Origin: Halopolyspora algeriensis
GTDB lineage: Bacteria > Actinomycetota > Actinomycetes > Mycobacteriales > Pseudonocardiaceae
Reading direction: 5' to 3'
Assembly: GCF_003337235.1 (NCBI RefSeq)
Contig: NZ_QPJC01000008.1
Location: 124,001-188,000, forward strand
Length of the DNA stretch: 64,000 nt
Under the pieces are notes generated by a model, which worked only from the letters and a program-made list of their open reading frames with translations, ran no database searches and had not been told where the DNA came from. Below, in pieces: positions 35,465-44,403 of this stretch. The translations under genes and the position numbers were made by a program. Numbering within the stretch: the first letter of the stretch is position 1; each line of letters begins with the position of its first letter.

Positions 35465-35500
35465 GGTGCGGGTAGTGGCACCTCGGACGCCGCCTCGCGA
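35465..35500 (+). repeat. partial copy of the dinG-upstream repeat
   Basis: These 36 bases start GGTGCGGGT and include CACCTC and CGCCTCGC. They align without gaps to 26964-26999 of the 237-bp element, with about 28 of 36 identical positions by eye. The 34-nt hairpin does not follow here. It lies in the 100-base gap before the Imm1-like gene. Confidence 0.45.
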
Positions 35501-35533
35501 GTTCCGATCCGACCACGCTATGAAGGAGGGACC

Positions 35534-35953
35534 ATGACGATCACCGCCGTGTGGCCGATCAGCTCGACCTATGATCCGAATGCGGGGGACGGCCTCACCG
35601 TGACCGATCCCGCCGGCATCGACGATCTGGTCGCACGCCTGTCCGAGCCGACCGCAGGACCGGCCACCATCTGGCACGAGCAGCGGGAGCCGGTCGCCGA
35701 GGACACCGAGATGCTCGACCACGACGTGCTCGCGGTGGTGCACGACGGCTACGCCTATCTCAGCTACATCGACGCGGGCAACGACTTCGCGATACTCGAT
35801 GGAGACCCGGCCTCGCCCGGGTTCGCGGGAGAGGACATCGATTTCCCGCCCGGCAGCGGTGTCTCCACGCAGCTGCTCGCCGAGGCACTGCGCGAGTTCC
35901 TCCGGACCGGTCGGCGTCCGGCAGCGGTGAGTTGGCAGCCGGTGGAACCGTGA
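35534..35953 (+). CDS. Imm1-family immunity-like protein
   Basis: Small 139-residue protein resembling the Imm1 family, which neutralises nuclease or deaminase toxins in polymorphic toxin systems. The pattern is a central strand pair (VLAVVHDGYAYLSYIDAG), IDFPPGSGVSTQLLAEALRE and the closing FLRTGRRPAAVSWQPVEP, which has the family's G-RP-xW ending. The ATG at 35534 follows GAAGGAGGG. No toxin or secretion gene is nearby. It interrupts an otherwise conserved rph-containing block, suggesting insertion in this lineage. The family call rests on pattern recognition. Confidence 0.65.
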   Translation: MTITAVWPISSTYDPNAGDGLTVTDPAGIDDLVARLSEPTAGPATIWHEQREPVAEDTEMLDHDVLAVVHDGYAYLSYIDAGNDFAILDGDPASPGFAGEDIDFPPGSGVSTQLLAEALREFLRTGRRPAAVSWQPVEP

Positions 35954-35995
35954 GCGGTGTGCACGGACCGCGAGGGGAGGCCTTAAGGTGGGCGC

Positions 35996-36781
35996 GTGGT
36001 ACGAGCTGACGGTAGGAGCGACGATGAGCTCCGGGATGTACGGATCACCCGCGGATACCAGGACTGGCCTGCCGGCTCGGTTCTGGTGGAGTTCGGACGC
36101 ACTCGGGTGCTGTGCGCGGCCAGCGTTCAGGACGGTGTTCCGCGCTGGCGTGCCGGCTCCGGTCTGGGCTGGGTGACCGCCGAGTACGCGATGTTGCCTT
36201 CGGCGACCGGAACCCGCAGTGCCCGGGAGTCGGTGAAGGGCAAGATCGGTGGCCGGACCCACGAGATCAGCAGGCTGGTCGGGCGCTCGCTGCGGGCCTG
36301 CATCGACATGGGGGCTCTGGGCGAGAACACGATCACTCTGGACTGCGATGTGATCCAGGCCGACGGCGGTACCCGGACGGCTGCGATCACCGGCGCCTAC
36401 GTCGCGCTCGCCGATGCCGTGACCTGGTTGCGGGCATCGCGCCGGCTGTCGGACCCGAAGCCGCTGTCCTGTTCCGTCGCCGCGGTGAGTGTCGGTGTCG
36501 TCGACGGTCGGGTGCGCCTGGATCTGCCCTATGAGGAGGATTCGCGCGCCGAGGTGGACATGAACGTGGTGGCCACCGATCACGGCACGCTGGTCGAGGT
36601 GCAGGGCACCGGTGAGGGCGCCACCTTCCCCCGTTCCACGATGGACAAGATGCTCGATTTCGCGCTGGCGGGCTCGGCCCGGTTGTCGCAGATGCAGGCG
36701 GACGCGCTGGCCGAGCCGTACCCGGGCACCCTCCCGGAGGGGAAGGGGCCGGGCGGTAAAGGGCCGGGAGGCAAGGCGTGA
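35996..36781 (+). CDS. rph: ribonuclease PH
   Basis: Phosphorolytic 3'-to-5' exoribonuclease that trims tRNA ends. The 261-residue protein has the RNase PH opening [20 protein letters not shown], the RNA-binding Arg-rich [20 protein letters not shown] (about 70) and the phosphate-site end of the family, [22 protein letters not shown] Gly/Lys-rich tail ([13 protein letters not shown]) extends the C-terminus. The GTG at 35996 follows AAGGTG. It overlaps rdgB by 4 bases. Confidence 0.94.
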   Translation: MVRADGRSDDELRDVRITRGYQDWPAGSVLVEFGRTRVLCAASVQDGVPRWRAGSGLGWVTAEYAMLPSATGTRSARESVKGKIGGRTHEISRLVGRSLRACIDMGALGENTITLDCDVIQADGGTRTAAITGAYVALADAVTWLRASRRLSDPKPLSCSVAAVSVGVVDGRVRLDLPYEEDSRAEVDMNVVATDHGTLVEVQGTGEGATFPRSTMDKMLDFALAGSARLSQMQADALAEPYPGTLPEGKGPGGKGPGGKA

Positions 36782-37383
36782 GCAGGCTGCTGCTGGCCAC
36801 GCGCAACACCAAGAAGCTGGACGAGTTGCGCCGGATCCTCGCCGCCGAGGGGGTGCACGGTATCGAGGTCGTCGGGCTGGACGCGGTCCCCGAGTTCCCG
36901 GAAACGGTCGAGACCGGCGCGACGTTCGAGGACAACGCCGTGGCCAAGGCCGCCGACGCCACCGCCGCGACAGGACTGCCCGCCGTGGCCGACGATTCGG
37001 GACTGACGGTGCAGGCCCTCAACGGCATGCCCGGGGTGCTCTCGGCGCGCTGGGCCGGGCGCCACGGTGACGATGCCGCGAACCTGGAACTGCTGCTCGG
37101 CCAGCTCGCCGATGTGCCCGACGAGCGCCGGGCAGCGGCGTTCGTCGCGGCTGCGGCGCTGGCGCGGCCGGACGGCAGCGAGGTCGTGGTGCGCGGGGAG
37201 TGGCGCGGTACGTTGACGCGCGAACCGCGCGGGACCAACGGTTTCGGCTACGATCCGATCTTCGTGCCGGAGGGGGAGACCCGTACCTCGGCCGAGCTGA
37301 CCTCGGACGAGAAGGATGCCGACTCCCACCGGGGCCGAGCCCTGCGCCTGCTGCTGCCCAGCTTGCGCGAGCTCGTGGCCTGA
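36778..37383 (+). CDS. rdgB: non-canonical purine NTP pyrophosphatase (RdgB/HAM1)
   Basis: Hydrolyses dITP, XTP and related damaged nucleotides to protect DNA and RNA. The 201 residues carry the opening [18 protein letters not shown], the metal-binding [30 protein letters not shown] (catalytic Asp) and the base-recognition segment [20 protein letters not shown]. The GTG at 36778 overlaps rph; the same pair occurs as Rv1340-Rv1341. Confidence 0.95.
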   Translation: MSRLLLATRNTKKLDELRRILAAEGVHGIEVVGLDAVPEFPETVETGATFEDNAVAKAADATAATGLPAVADDSGLTVQALNGMPGVLSARWAGRHGDDAANLELLLGQLADVPDERRAAAFVAAAALARPDGSEVVVRGEWRGTLTREPRGTNGFGYDPIFVPEGETRTSAELTSDEKDADSHRGRALRLLLPSLRELVA

Positions 37384-37416
37384 TCGCGGTGGGCGGCCGG
37401 CGGCGGTGACGCGATT

Positions 37417-38232
37417 GTGGCGAGGCTCGCCCCGCTGTGGGCAGGGGTGATTCGGCCAGCTAACTTTCTTGCCGTGTTCACCGGATGGCTGGAACCGACC
37501 CTGTTCGGGTTTGTCGGCTTCTTCTCCGGCGCGATCAACGCGGTCGCCGGAGGAGGGTCCCTGCTGGTCTTTCCCGCGCTGCTGGCGACGGGCATGACCC
37601 CGCTGGTGGCCAACGTGACGAACTCGGTCGCCCAGGGTCCCGGATTCGTCGGGGCGGCTGTCGGGCAGCGCAGTGACCTGGCGAGCAACAGGCAGCGGCT
37701 GGTGTGGACCTCGATCGCGGCTGCGGTGGGGTCGGGGATCGGTTGCGTGCTGTTGCTGACGTTGCCCGGTTCGGTGTTCGACATGGTCGTACCGGCGCTG
37801 GTCGGTCTGTCAGCGGTGCTGATGGCGCTGCAGGGCGTGATCAAGAGGTGGCTGGGCAATCCCGATCGGGACGCACCGGATCACACCGTCCTGCTGACCG
37901 CGGGAATCTTCCTCGCCTCGATCTACGGCGGCTATTTCGGGGGCGCGCGCAGCGTCATTCTGATCGTGATCCTGGCTCTGGCGGCCAACGGGCCGCTGCG
38001 CGAACTCAACGCCGTCAAAAGCTGGCTCAGCCTCGTGGGCAGTGCGGTGACCCTCGCGGTGTACGCGCTGGTGGCGCCGGTCGACTGGGGAGCCGTGCTG
38101 CTGCTCGTGCCCACGACGTTGCTCGGCGGGTACGTGGGCAGCAAACTCGCGCAGCGACTGCCCGCCGCGGCACTGCGCTATCTTGTCGTCCTGATCGCGG
38201 CGACCGTCGCGATCTACATGGCCGTCGACTGA
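37417..38232 (+). CDS. TauE/SafE family sulfite exporter-like permease
   Basis: Membrane protein of 271 residues with about eight helices and the family's glycine-rich repeat motifs (FFSGAINAVAGGGSLLVFPALLA near 36; FLASIYGGYFGGARSVIL near 170). Members export sulfite, sulfoacetate or other organic anions; the substrate here is unknown. GTG at 37417 is the first start. GTG at 37474 would begin right before the first helix and may be the real one, since neither has a clear ribosome site. It faces bcp across a terminator. Confidence 0.8.
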   Translation: MARLAPLWAGVIRPANFLAVFTGWLEPTLFGFVGFFSGAINAVAGGGSLLVFPALLATGMTPLVANVTNSVAQGPGFVGAAVGQRSDLASNRQRLVWTSIAAAVGSGIGCVLLLTLPGSVFDMVVPALVGLSAVLMALQGVIKRWLGNPDRDAPDHTVLLTAGIFLASIYGGYFGGARSVILIVILALAANGPLRELNAVKSWLSLVGSAVTLAVYALVAPVDWGAVLLLVPTTLLGGYVGSKLAQRLPAAALRYLVVLIAATVAIYMAVD

Positions 38233-38290
38233 CGGGCACCGCGCCCGGGTCCCGACCGGGCTCATGGCTGCGCGGAATCCGTGGTTCCGA

Positions 38291-38322
38291 GAAAAAGGGC
38301 GCCCTGCCGGGAAGGGCGCCTT
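38291..38322 (-). terminator. intrinsic terminator of bcp
   Basis: On the minus strand GGCGCCC, a 9-base loop and GGGCGCC form a 7-bp stem followed directly by CTTTTTC. It is about 55 bases after the bcp stop. This is one of the few hairpins in the window with a real T-run. It also separates the convergent TauE/SafE gene. Confidence 0.75.
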
Positions 38323-38375
38323 CGGAATGTTTCGTGGCAGGGCGAGAAGCCCGATCGAGTGAGACCGTGTTCGGC

Positions 38376-38843
38376 TCAGACGCCGATCTCGCGGCGCAAG
38401 CGGTCGACGTGGCCGGTGGCCTTGACGTTGTACATCGCCTTGTCGATCTTGCCGTCGGCGTTGACGACGAACGTCGAGCGGATCACGCCCTGCACGGTCT
38501 TGCCGTAGTTCTGCTTCTCCCCGAACGCACCCCAGGCCGCCATCACCGAGTGATCCGGGTCGGACAACAGGGGAAAGGTCAGGGACTCGTCATCGCGGAA
38601 GGACACCAGTTTTTCCGGCCGGTCGGGGGAGATCCCGAGCACCGTGAAGCCCGCATCGTTGAGCGGGGACAAGCTGTCCCGGAAGTCGCAGGCCTCCGTC
38701 GTGCATCCGGGGGTGCCCGCGGCGGGGTAGAAGTAGACGACGACCGGCCGGCCCCGGTAATCCGACAGTGTCACGGTGTTGCCGTCGGCATCGGTCAGGG
38801 AGAAGTCGGGGGCGGCATCGCCCGGGGAAAGTCGTTCGGTCAT
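38376..38843 (-). CDS. bcp: thiol peroxidase, BCP/PrxQ type
   Basis: Reduces hydrogen peroxide and organic hydroperoxides using thioredoxin. The 155-residue protein starts MTERLSPGDAAPDFSLTD. The peroxidatic and resolving Cys are five residues apart in AAGTPGCTTEACDFRD (about 47 and 52), the PrxQ arrangement. FGEKQNYGKTVQGVIRSTFV is typical. The ATG at 38843 is clear. It is divergent from poxB and ends at a strong terminator. Confidence 0.94.
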   Translation of the reverse strand: MTERLSPGDAAPDFSLTDADGNTVTLSDYRGRPVVVYFYPAAGTPGCTTEACDFRDSLSPLNDAGFTVLGISPDRPEKLVSFRDDESLTFPLLSDPDHSVMAAWGAFGEKQNYGKTVQGVIRSTFVVNADGKIDKAMYNVKATGHVDRLRREIGV

Positions 38844-39068
38844 GCTTCGACGTTAGCCGATGCCCCATGCCGCTGATGCCGCGGCGTGGGATGTGAGGGT
38901 CCGGCCGCTCGTCGCAGTCGTCCGGGTCCCGGCCACCGGGTCGTCGCCGGGACACGGGAACGGCCACGGACGGTGCCCGGAGTGGCTCCGTGGTGGGCGC
39001 CGAGTTGCGCGGGCACGGGAACGCGCGTAACGACGAGCGCATACGCCAACGGTGCCGGAGGAGCAGCG

Positions 39069-40802
39069 ATGCCGACAGTGGCCGACCAGTTCATCGACGT
39101 TCTCGTCCAGGCCGGGGTTCAGCGGGTCTACGGGATCGTGGGAGACAGCCTCAACCCCGTGGTCGACGCGGTACGCCGGACCGAGGGCATCGAGTGGATA
39201 CACGTCCGCCACGAGGAGACCGCCGCGTTCGCGGCCGCGGCCGAGGCGCAGATCACCGGCAGGATCGCGGTGTGCGCGGGGAGTTCCGGCCCCGGCAACC
39301 TGCATCTGATCAACGGCCTGTTCGATGCGCACCGCAGCGGTGCACCGGTGCTGGCCCTGGCCTCCCAGATCCCCTCGACACAGATCGGCACCGGCTTCTT
39401 CCAGGAGACCCATCCCGAGAAACTGTTCAACGAGTGCAGCCACCTGTGCGAGGTGGTGTCCCAGCCGGAACAGATGCCCCGGTTGCAGCGCATCGCGATG
39501 CAGACCGCTGCGGGGCGGCGCGGCGTGTCGGTGCTGGTGCTGCCCGGCGATGTGGCCGAAGAGCCCGCTGTGAACCCGACCGGTCAGGGCACCGTGCATC
39601 GTGAGCCGCCGACGGTGGTGCCGCCCGAGTCCCAGGTTCGTGCGCTCGCCGAGGCGATGAATTCGGCCGAACGCGTGATGTTGTTCTGCGGCGCCGGGAC
39701 CCGGGGAGCCCACGATGAGGTGATGCGCCTGGCGAGCGTGCTCAACGCTCCTGTCGGGCACGCCCTGCGCGGCAAGGAGTGGATCCAGTACGACAACCCG
39801 TACGACGTCGGGATGAGCGGCCTGCTCGGCTACGGTGCCTGCCACGAGGCCATGCACCGGGCCGACCTCGTCGTGCTGCTGGGAACCGACTTTCCCTACG
39901 ACAACTTCCTGCCGCAGGCCCATACCGTGCAGGTGGACATCGAACCGTCCCACCTGGGACGCCGCACCGTGCTCGACGTGGCGGTGCAGGGAGACGTGGG
40001 CGAGACGATCCACGCGGTACTGCCTCATCTCGAGCAGAAAACCGATCGGTCCTATCTGGATCAGATGCTGCGCGAGCATGCCGACAGGCTCGAACGCGTC
40101 GTGGACGCATACACGCGCAACGTCGAAAGACAGGTGCCCATTCATCCCGAATACGTCGCCGACGTGCTCGATGACGTGGCTACCGAGGACGCCGTGTTCA
40201 CCGTGGATACGGGAATGTGCAACGTGTGGTCCGCCCGGTACGTGACGCCCAACGGCAGGCGGCGGGTACTGGGATCCTTCGTGCACGGCTCGATGGCCAA
40301 TGCGCTGCCGCAGGCGATCGGTGCGCAGCTGGCCGACCGGGAGCGCCAGGTGATCGCCATGGCCGGCGACGGCGGCCTGGCCATGCTGCTCGGTGACTTG
40401 CTGACGCTGCGCACGCACAACCTGCCGGTGAAAACGATCGTGTTCAACAACGCGTCGCTGAGCATGGTGAAACTGGAGATGCTGGTCGACGGCCTGCCCG
40501 ACTTCGGCACCGACCACGAGGGCAGCGACTTCGCTGCGATCGCCTCGGCCGCCGGGATCCACTCCGTGCGCGTGGAGCGCCCTGGAGACGTGCGGGACGC
40601 ACTGACCTCGGTATTGCGGCACCCCGGTCCGGCGCTGCTGGATGTGAGCACGGATCGTAACGCCCTGTCCCTGCCTCCGCAGATCACCGGAGAACAGGTG
40701 AAGGGCTTCGCGCTGGCTGTCAGCCGCACGGTGCTCTCCGGTGGGGTGGGCAAGATGCTCCAGCTCGCACGGAGCAATCTGCGCAACATCCCGAGGCGCT
40801 GA
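39069..40802 (+). CDS. poxB: pyruvate dehydrogenase (quinone)/pyruvate oxidase, ThDP-dependent
   Basis: Peripheral membrane flavoenzyme that oxidises pyruvate to acetate and CO2 and passes electrons to quinone. The 577-residue ThDP protein has the cofactor-activating Glu in RHEETAAFAAAAEA (about 47), SSGPGNLHLINGLFDA and the central FAD domain (FCGAGTRGAHDEV onward). The ThDP/Mg motif starts MAGDGGLAMLLGDLLT and ends IVFNN, the GDG-NN pair about 28 residues apart. GGAGGAG precedes the ATG at 39069. The C-terminal tail (MLQLARSNLRNIPRR) is basic and could contact the membrane. It is monocistronic. Confidence 0.9.
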   Translation: MPTVADQFIDVLVQAGVQRVYGIVGDSLNPVVDAVRRTEGIEWIHVRHEETAAFAAAAEAQITGRIAVCAGSSGPGNLHLINGLFDAHRSGAPVLALASQIPSTQIGTGFFQETHPEKLFNECSHLCEVVSQPEQMPRLQRIAMQTAAGRRGVSVLVLPGDVAEEPAVNPTGQGTVHREPPTVVPPESQVRALAEAMNSAERVMLFCGAGTRGAHDEVMRLASVLNAPVGHALRGKEWIQYDNPYDVGMSGLLGYGACHEAMHRADLVVLLGTDFPYDNFLPQAHTVQVDIEPSHLGRRTVLDVAVQGDVGETIHAVLPHLEQKTDRSYLDQMLREHADRLERVVDAYTRNVERQVPIHPEYVADVLDDVATEDAVFTVDTGMCNVWSARYVTPNGRRRVLGSFVHGSMANALPQAIGAQLADRERQVIAMAGDGGLAMLLGDLLTLRTHNLPVKTIVFNNASLSMVKLEMLVDGLPDFGTDHEGSDFAAIASAAGIHSVRVERPGDVRDALTSVLRHPGPALLDVSTDRNALSLPPQITGEQVKGFALAVSRTVLSGGVGKMLQLARSNLRNIPRR

Positions 40803-40984
40803 GGCGCCGGGAACGCACGCGGGCGGCCGGTACGTCGAGGCGAGCGAAAGGGACCGATCGACCTGCCCGGATCTCGTCGGTCGAGGCGGCGCTCGATATG
40901 GACAGGGCCGTCTTCGGCGGGGCCGGACCGCACCGACTTTCGCGCCGACTTCCGACCATGGGATGTAAGCGGTACAAACGGTAC

Positions 40985-41830
40985 ATGGCGGACGGATTCG
41001 ATGTCACGACCCGCTCGATGCTGCGATCCAATGAAGCCAACTGGGATGCCCGGACTCCGGTGCACTTCGCCAGTGCCTTCTACGGCCTGGACGGAACCCG
41101 GAGCGCCTTTCACTGGTTCGCCCCCTTCGAGTGGGAGGATCTCGGAGACCTCACCGGGCAGGAAGTGCTGCACCTGCAGTGCCATCTCGGCACCGAGACC
41201 CAGGCCTTCGCGCACAAGGATGCCAAGCACACGGTCGGGCTGGACTTTTCGAGCGAGTCGCTGGAGCATGCGCGGTACATCGCCTCGAAGGCGGGGCTGG
41301 ACATCGAATACGTGCACGCCGATGTGTACGACGCGCCGGAAGTGCTGAGCGGTCGCTGCTTCGACGTGATCTACACGGGCAAGGGCTCGCTGTGTTACCT
41401 GCCCGACCTTCCACGGTGGGCGCGGATCGTCAACGAATTGCTCCGGCCGGGTGGCATCCTGTACCTCACGGAGTTCCACCCGTTGCTGAATTGCCTCGGC
41501 CCCGTCGCCAAACCGGGGGAAGGGCAGGAGCTCCTGCTGCGCAACGATTACTTACCGGGGCGGGGAGCGGTCGAGCGCGACTCGACCTACACCTATACGG
41601 ACGGTCCCGCCATCCGGGGCAAGACGGTCAGTTACGAGTGGACACACGGGTTGGGCGACGTCGTCAACGCCGTCGTCGGCGCGGGCATGACGGTCTCGCA
41701 GCTGCGCGAGACCGATGCGCTTCCGTGGCAGCGCTGGGAGCAGATGGTGCCCACCGACAACGGCTGGTGGCGCCTACCGGACGGTGCCCCTCGCATTCCC
41801 CTGCTCTACGCGCTCCGTGCCACTCGGTGA
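40985..41830 (+). CDS. class I SAM-dependent methyltransferase
   Basis: Methyltransferase of 281 residues; the substrate is unknown. Motif I is VLHLQCHLGTETQAFA (about 62), with VGLDFSSESLEHARYIA as the acidic loop region and FDVIYTGKGSLCYLPDL as motif IV. Its opening, SNEANWDARTPVHFASAFYG, is shared by a conserved actinobacterial group. The ATG at 40985 has no ribosome site; an ATG at 40958 would add MGCKRYKRY. It overlaps the convergent PH-domain gene by 25 bases at the 3' end, which would form complementary transcripts. Confidence 0.82.
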   Translation: MADGFDVTTRSMLRSNEANWDARTPVHFASAFYGLDGTRSAFHWFAPFEWEDLGDLTGQEVLHLQCHLGTETQAFAHKDAKHTVGLDFSSESLEHARYIASKAGLDIEYVHADVYDAPEVLSGRCFDVIYTGKGSLCYLPDLPRWARIVNELLRPGGILYLTEFHPLLNCLGPVAKPGEGQELLLRNDYLPGRGAVERDSTYTYTDGPAIRGKTVSYEWTHGLGDVVNAVVGAGMTVSQLRETDALPWQRWEQMVPTDNGWWRLPDGAPRIPLLYALRATR

Positions 41831-43365
41831 GCCGGCTGCTTGCGGGAGCGGCGGGTTTCGAGGAACGGAACCAGCAGGTCGGGGACGGCTTCGTCCGCGA
41901 AGGTCAACCCGTCGTGGACGGCGACATCGCGGACCGCGTAGACCCCGGCTCCCGCGGCGGTCGTGGCGGAGATGGTGATCAACCCGGATCGCCGTTGGAA
42001 CAAGGACTGCTTCATGCGCCACCCGATGACTCCACTGCGCCGCAGTGCGACCGTGCGCCGGATACCGGTACCGGAACGGGTGATCACGTACTTTCCGTCC
42101 AGTGCATGGCCGAGATTGCGGTAGGCATCGACGGCGAGCCCGATCGCGATCGGAACGGTGCCGAGTGCGGGGATCCACACCCATGAGGGCATCCAGCCGA
42201 TCATCGCCCCGCACACCGCCAGTGCGATCACCAGCGCGACGGGGCCGACCAGTGCCCGTGTCAGGCGCCGCCGCAGCGCGGCGCCCGGGTGCGCCGCGAC
42301 CGGGCAGTTGTCCGTGACCGGTCGGTTCTCCCGCAGGACGGCGGCTGCGACACGGTCGGCTTCGGCCCGTGGAGCGGGCGGCAGTATTGCCTTGCGGTCC
42401 GGCTGCTTGGTCTCCGTCTGCTCCCCCAGGCCGGTGGCCACGGCATTGGTGCGGGCTCCGCCCACCCAGCGCAGGAGCAGGGGTTCGGCGAGTTCGATCC
42501 CTCGAAGTCTGCGTTCCTCCAGCGACAGGGATCGGGTGGTGAGCAGTCCCCGGCGCACCCGCAGGGTCGCGTCCTGCTCCCGGGTCAGACGGAATCCCCA
42601 CCACATCTCGAGCGACAGCAGGAACGGTCCGAGCACCCCGAGTATCAGCAGGATGAGGACGACAACGGTGATACCGGTCCACAGCGGCAGAGTTTCGAAC
42701 CACTTGCCCGCCGTGTCGAACACGCCCAACGTGGTCAGCACGTTGTTCAGGGTGCCGATCGCGGAGACGAGCGCACCCCAGACGACCAGTACGAGCGACA
42801 CGGTCGCCATGGAGTAACCCAGCCAGAGCGGGCGCAGCCGGGCTATTTCGGTTTCACCGGGCTCGGACGCCTCGGCCGTTGCCGTACCGGTCGGTTCCGT
42901 GTCGGCGCGGAGCAGTTCGCGGCGGAGCGCCTCGGCTCGGGGTGTGGCGATCGCGTCCAGCTTGAGCTCGCTGTTCTCCCCGGCCTGTTGTCCGGTGCCG
43001 ATCTTCACGATCGAGAGGCCGAAGAGCCGGTGGGCCGGTGGCGCCGTGAGATCGACACTGCGGATCCGGTCGCGCGGAATGGAGCGGTGGCTGCGGGACA
43101 GTTTGCCCGCACGCCTCTCGAATCGGTGCTCGGTCACGCGGTAGTAGGTGAAGTACCAGTTCACCGCGGCGCCACCGAGGACCAGGGCGATGACTGCCAG
43201 CCCGATTCCCACGGTGATCAGCAGTGTGGGCACATCGGTGTCGCCGAGGGCCATGAGGACGACCACGGGCAGCAGCGATGCGAGTGTCGTCGCGCCGACC
43301 GCCAGGATGCTTTTCGGGTCGAGCCGGTGCCACTGTCCGTGGGGGTCGTCCGGTGGGGTGGTCAT
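41806..43365 (-). CDS. PH domain-containing membrane protein (YdbT-like), long partner
   Basis: Integral membrane protein of 519 residues with repeated bacterial PH (bPH2/DUF304) domains. Helix pairs are near residues 23-70 (LASLLPVVVLMAL; LAVIALVLGGAAVNWYF), 190-245 and 370-400. Each is followed by a PH-like segment such as YRVTEHRFERRAGKLSRSHR, LTREQDATLRVRRGLLTTRS and DGKYVITRSGTGIRRTVALR. Function is unknown; the related B. subtilis ydbS-ydbT pair contributes to bacteriocin resistance. The ATG at 43365 overlaps the upstream short partner by 4 bases, so the two form a coupled pair. Confidence 0.8.
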   Translation of the reverse strand: MTTPPDDPHGQWHRLDPKSILAVGATTLASLLPVVVLMALGDTDVPTLLITVGIGLAVIALVLGGAAVNWYFTYYRVTEHRFERRAGKLSRSHRSIPRDRIRSVDLTAPPAHRLFGLSIVKIGTGQQAGENSELKLDAIATPRAEALRRELLRADTEPTGTATAEASEPGETEIARLRPLWLGYSMATVSLVLVVWGALVSAIGTLNNVLTTLGVFDTAGKWFETLPLWTGITVVVLILLILGVLGPFLLSLEMWWGFRLTREQDATLRVRRGLLTTRSLSLEERRLRGIELAEPLLLRWVGGARTNAVATGLGEQTETKQPDRKAILPPAPRAEADRVAAAVLRENRPVTDNCPVAAHPGAALRRRLTRALVGPVALVIALAVCGAMIGWMPSWVWIPALGTVPIAIGLAVDAYRNLGHALDGKYVITRSGTGIRRTVALRRSGVIGWRMKQSLFQRRSGLITISATTAAGAGVYAVRDVAVHDGLTFADEAVPDLLVPFLETRRSRKQPAHRVARSA

Positions 43366-43877
43366 GTGGCATCCCCCCGCGTGGCCTGTGTGACGGCGGT
43401 GAGGTGTTCGACCACCTCCGTGGCCACGTGCTGGTCGAGGCCCTCGATGGTCAGCGGCCCGGCCGCGGAAGCCGTGGTGACGGTGACGCTGGACAGGCGG
43501 AACAGCTGCTGCAGCGGGCCCCGTTGGGTGTCCACGGTCTGGATCCGCGAGAGAGGAGCCACTCGCCATTCCTGGTTGATCCATCCGGCAGCGGTGTAGA
43601 CGGCGTCGTCGGTGGTCTCGTACCGGTGTACCCGGTACCGCCACTGCGGCATGACGGCGACATAGCAGAGGCCGAGGACGGCGGCGATGATCAGTGCCAG
43701 TGCGAACCAGAACCGTGCCGGTTCGATCCACCATGCTGCGAGTGCCAGCCCGACAATGCCGACGATCACCGTCGAGGCTGCTTGCGTGGTCCACCACAGG
43801 ATGGCGCGCCGCTCGACGCGATGGCGCGGTGGGCGCAGAGTCAGGTGGCCCGCCGGCACGGGCTGCGGCTCGGACAC
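43362..43877 (-). CDS. PH domain-containing membrane protein (YdbS-like), short partner
   Basis: Membrane protein of 171 residues with two adjacent helices (STVIVGIVGLALAAWWI and ALALIIAAVLGLCYVAVM) followed by a bPH2 domain: YRVHRYETTDDAVYTAAGWI, then RVAPLSRIQTVDTQRGPLQQ and LFRLSSVTVTTAS. It pairs with the longer protein encoded downstream. The GTG at 43877 is 6 bases from GAGAGG; a GTG at 43919 lies inside a palindrome and lacks a ribosome site. Function is unknown. Confidence 0.8.
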   Translation of the reverse strand: MSEPQPVPAGHLTLRPPRHRVERRAILWWTTQAASTVIVGIVGLALAAWWIEPARFWFALALIIAAVLGLCYVAVMPQWRYRVHRYETTDDAVYTAAGWINQEWRVAPLSRIQTVDTQRGPLQQLFRLSSVTVTTASAAGPLTIEGLDQHVATEVVEHLTAVTQATRGDAT

Positions 43878-44403
43878 GACTCGCCTCTCTCTGCTGGATG
43901 TGGAGTGAGACTCTCTCACGGGTCGGCTCTATCAGGGTAGGGCAACGAGCGAGCCCTCCGAACACCCTCGGCAGGTGGTGATCGGACACCGCCGGTGATC
44001 TGTGCCGGGGTGGGGAGCAGGAGTCGAGACACTGCGTGCTGCACGTTTCGCATTATTGTGATCGAATTCGTTCCCGGAGGAAGTGAAAAATTGATCCGGA
44101 TAATTTTTTTCGACCTTCGGGTTCGTGTGGAAGAATACCCGTCGGAGTGAGTGTGCCGTCCTCCGGAAAGGTGGTCGCGGACCGCGGCGAACCTGCTGAC
44201 GAGGGCGTTCTGCGGTGGCTTGGGAGCGTCGTGCCCCACGGTGGCGATCGAAATGCCACGACACGACCGTTGTGATGACGCAACTCGCCACAATTTCGAT
44301 CAGGACGATCTTCCTGTTGGTGCGGTATCTTCTCACCGGAACGAGATGCGAACGTTCGAATCGAGTTCCGATTCTTTTTTCGTGAAAAAACAGGACGAGA
44401 GGA
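43878..44403. other. 526-base divergent intergenic region, AT-rich in part
   Basis: It separates the PH-protein pair from a secreted-protein gene. At 43905-43919 GTGAGA, CTC and TCTCAC form a palindrome near the PH start. Bases 44045-44125 and 44360-44400 are far richer in A+T than the rest of the window (runs ATTTTTTT and TTTTTTCGTGAAAAAA). The second run sits just before the ribosome site GAGAGGA. No gene is convincing. A long leader or regulatory region for the secreted protein is likely. Confidence 0.5.

Noticed and set aside
41806-43877. PH-domain protein pair as a new defence system
   Set aside because: YdbS/YdbT-like pairs are widespread membrane proteins; nothing around them points to phage defence.
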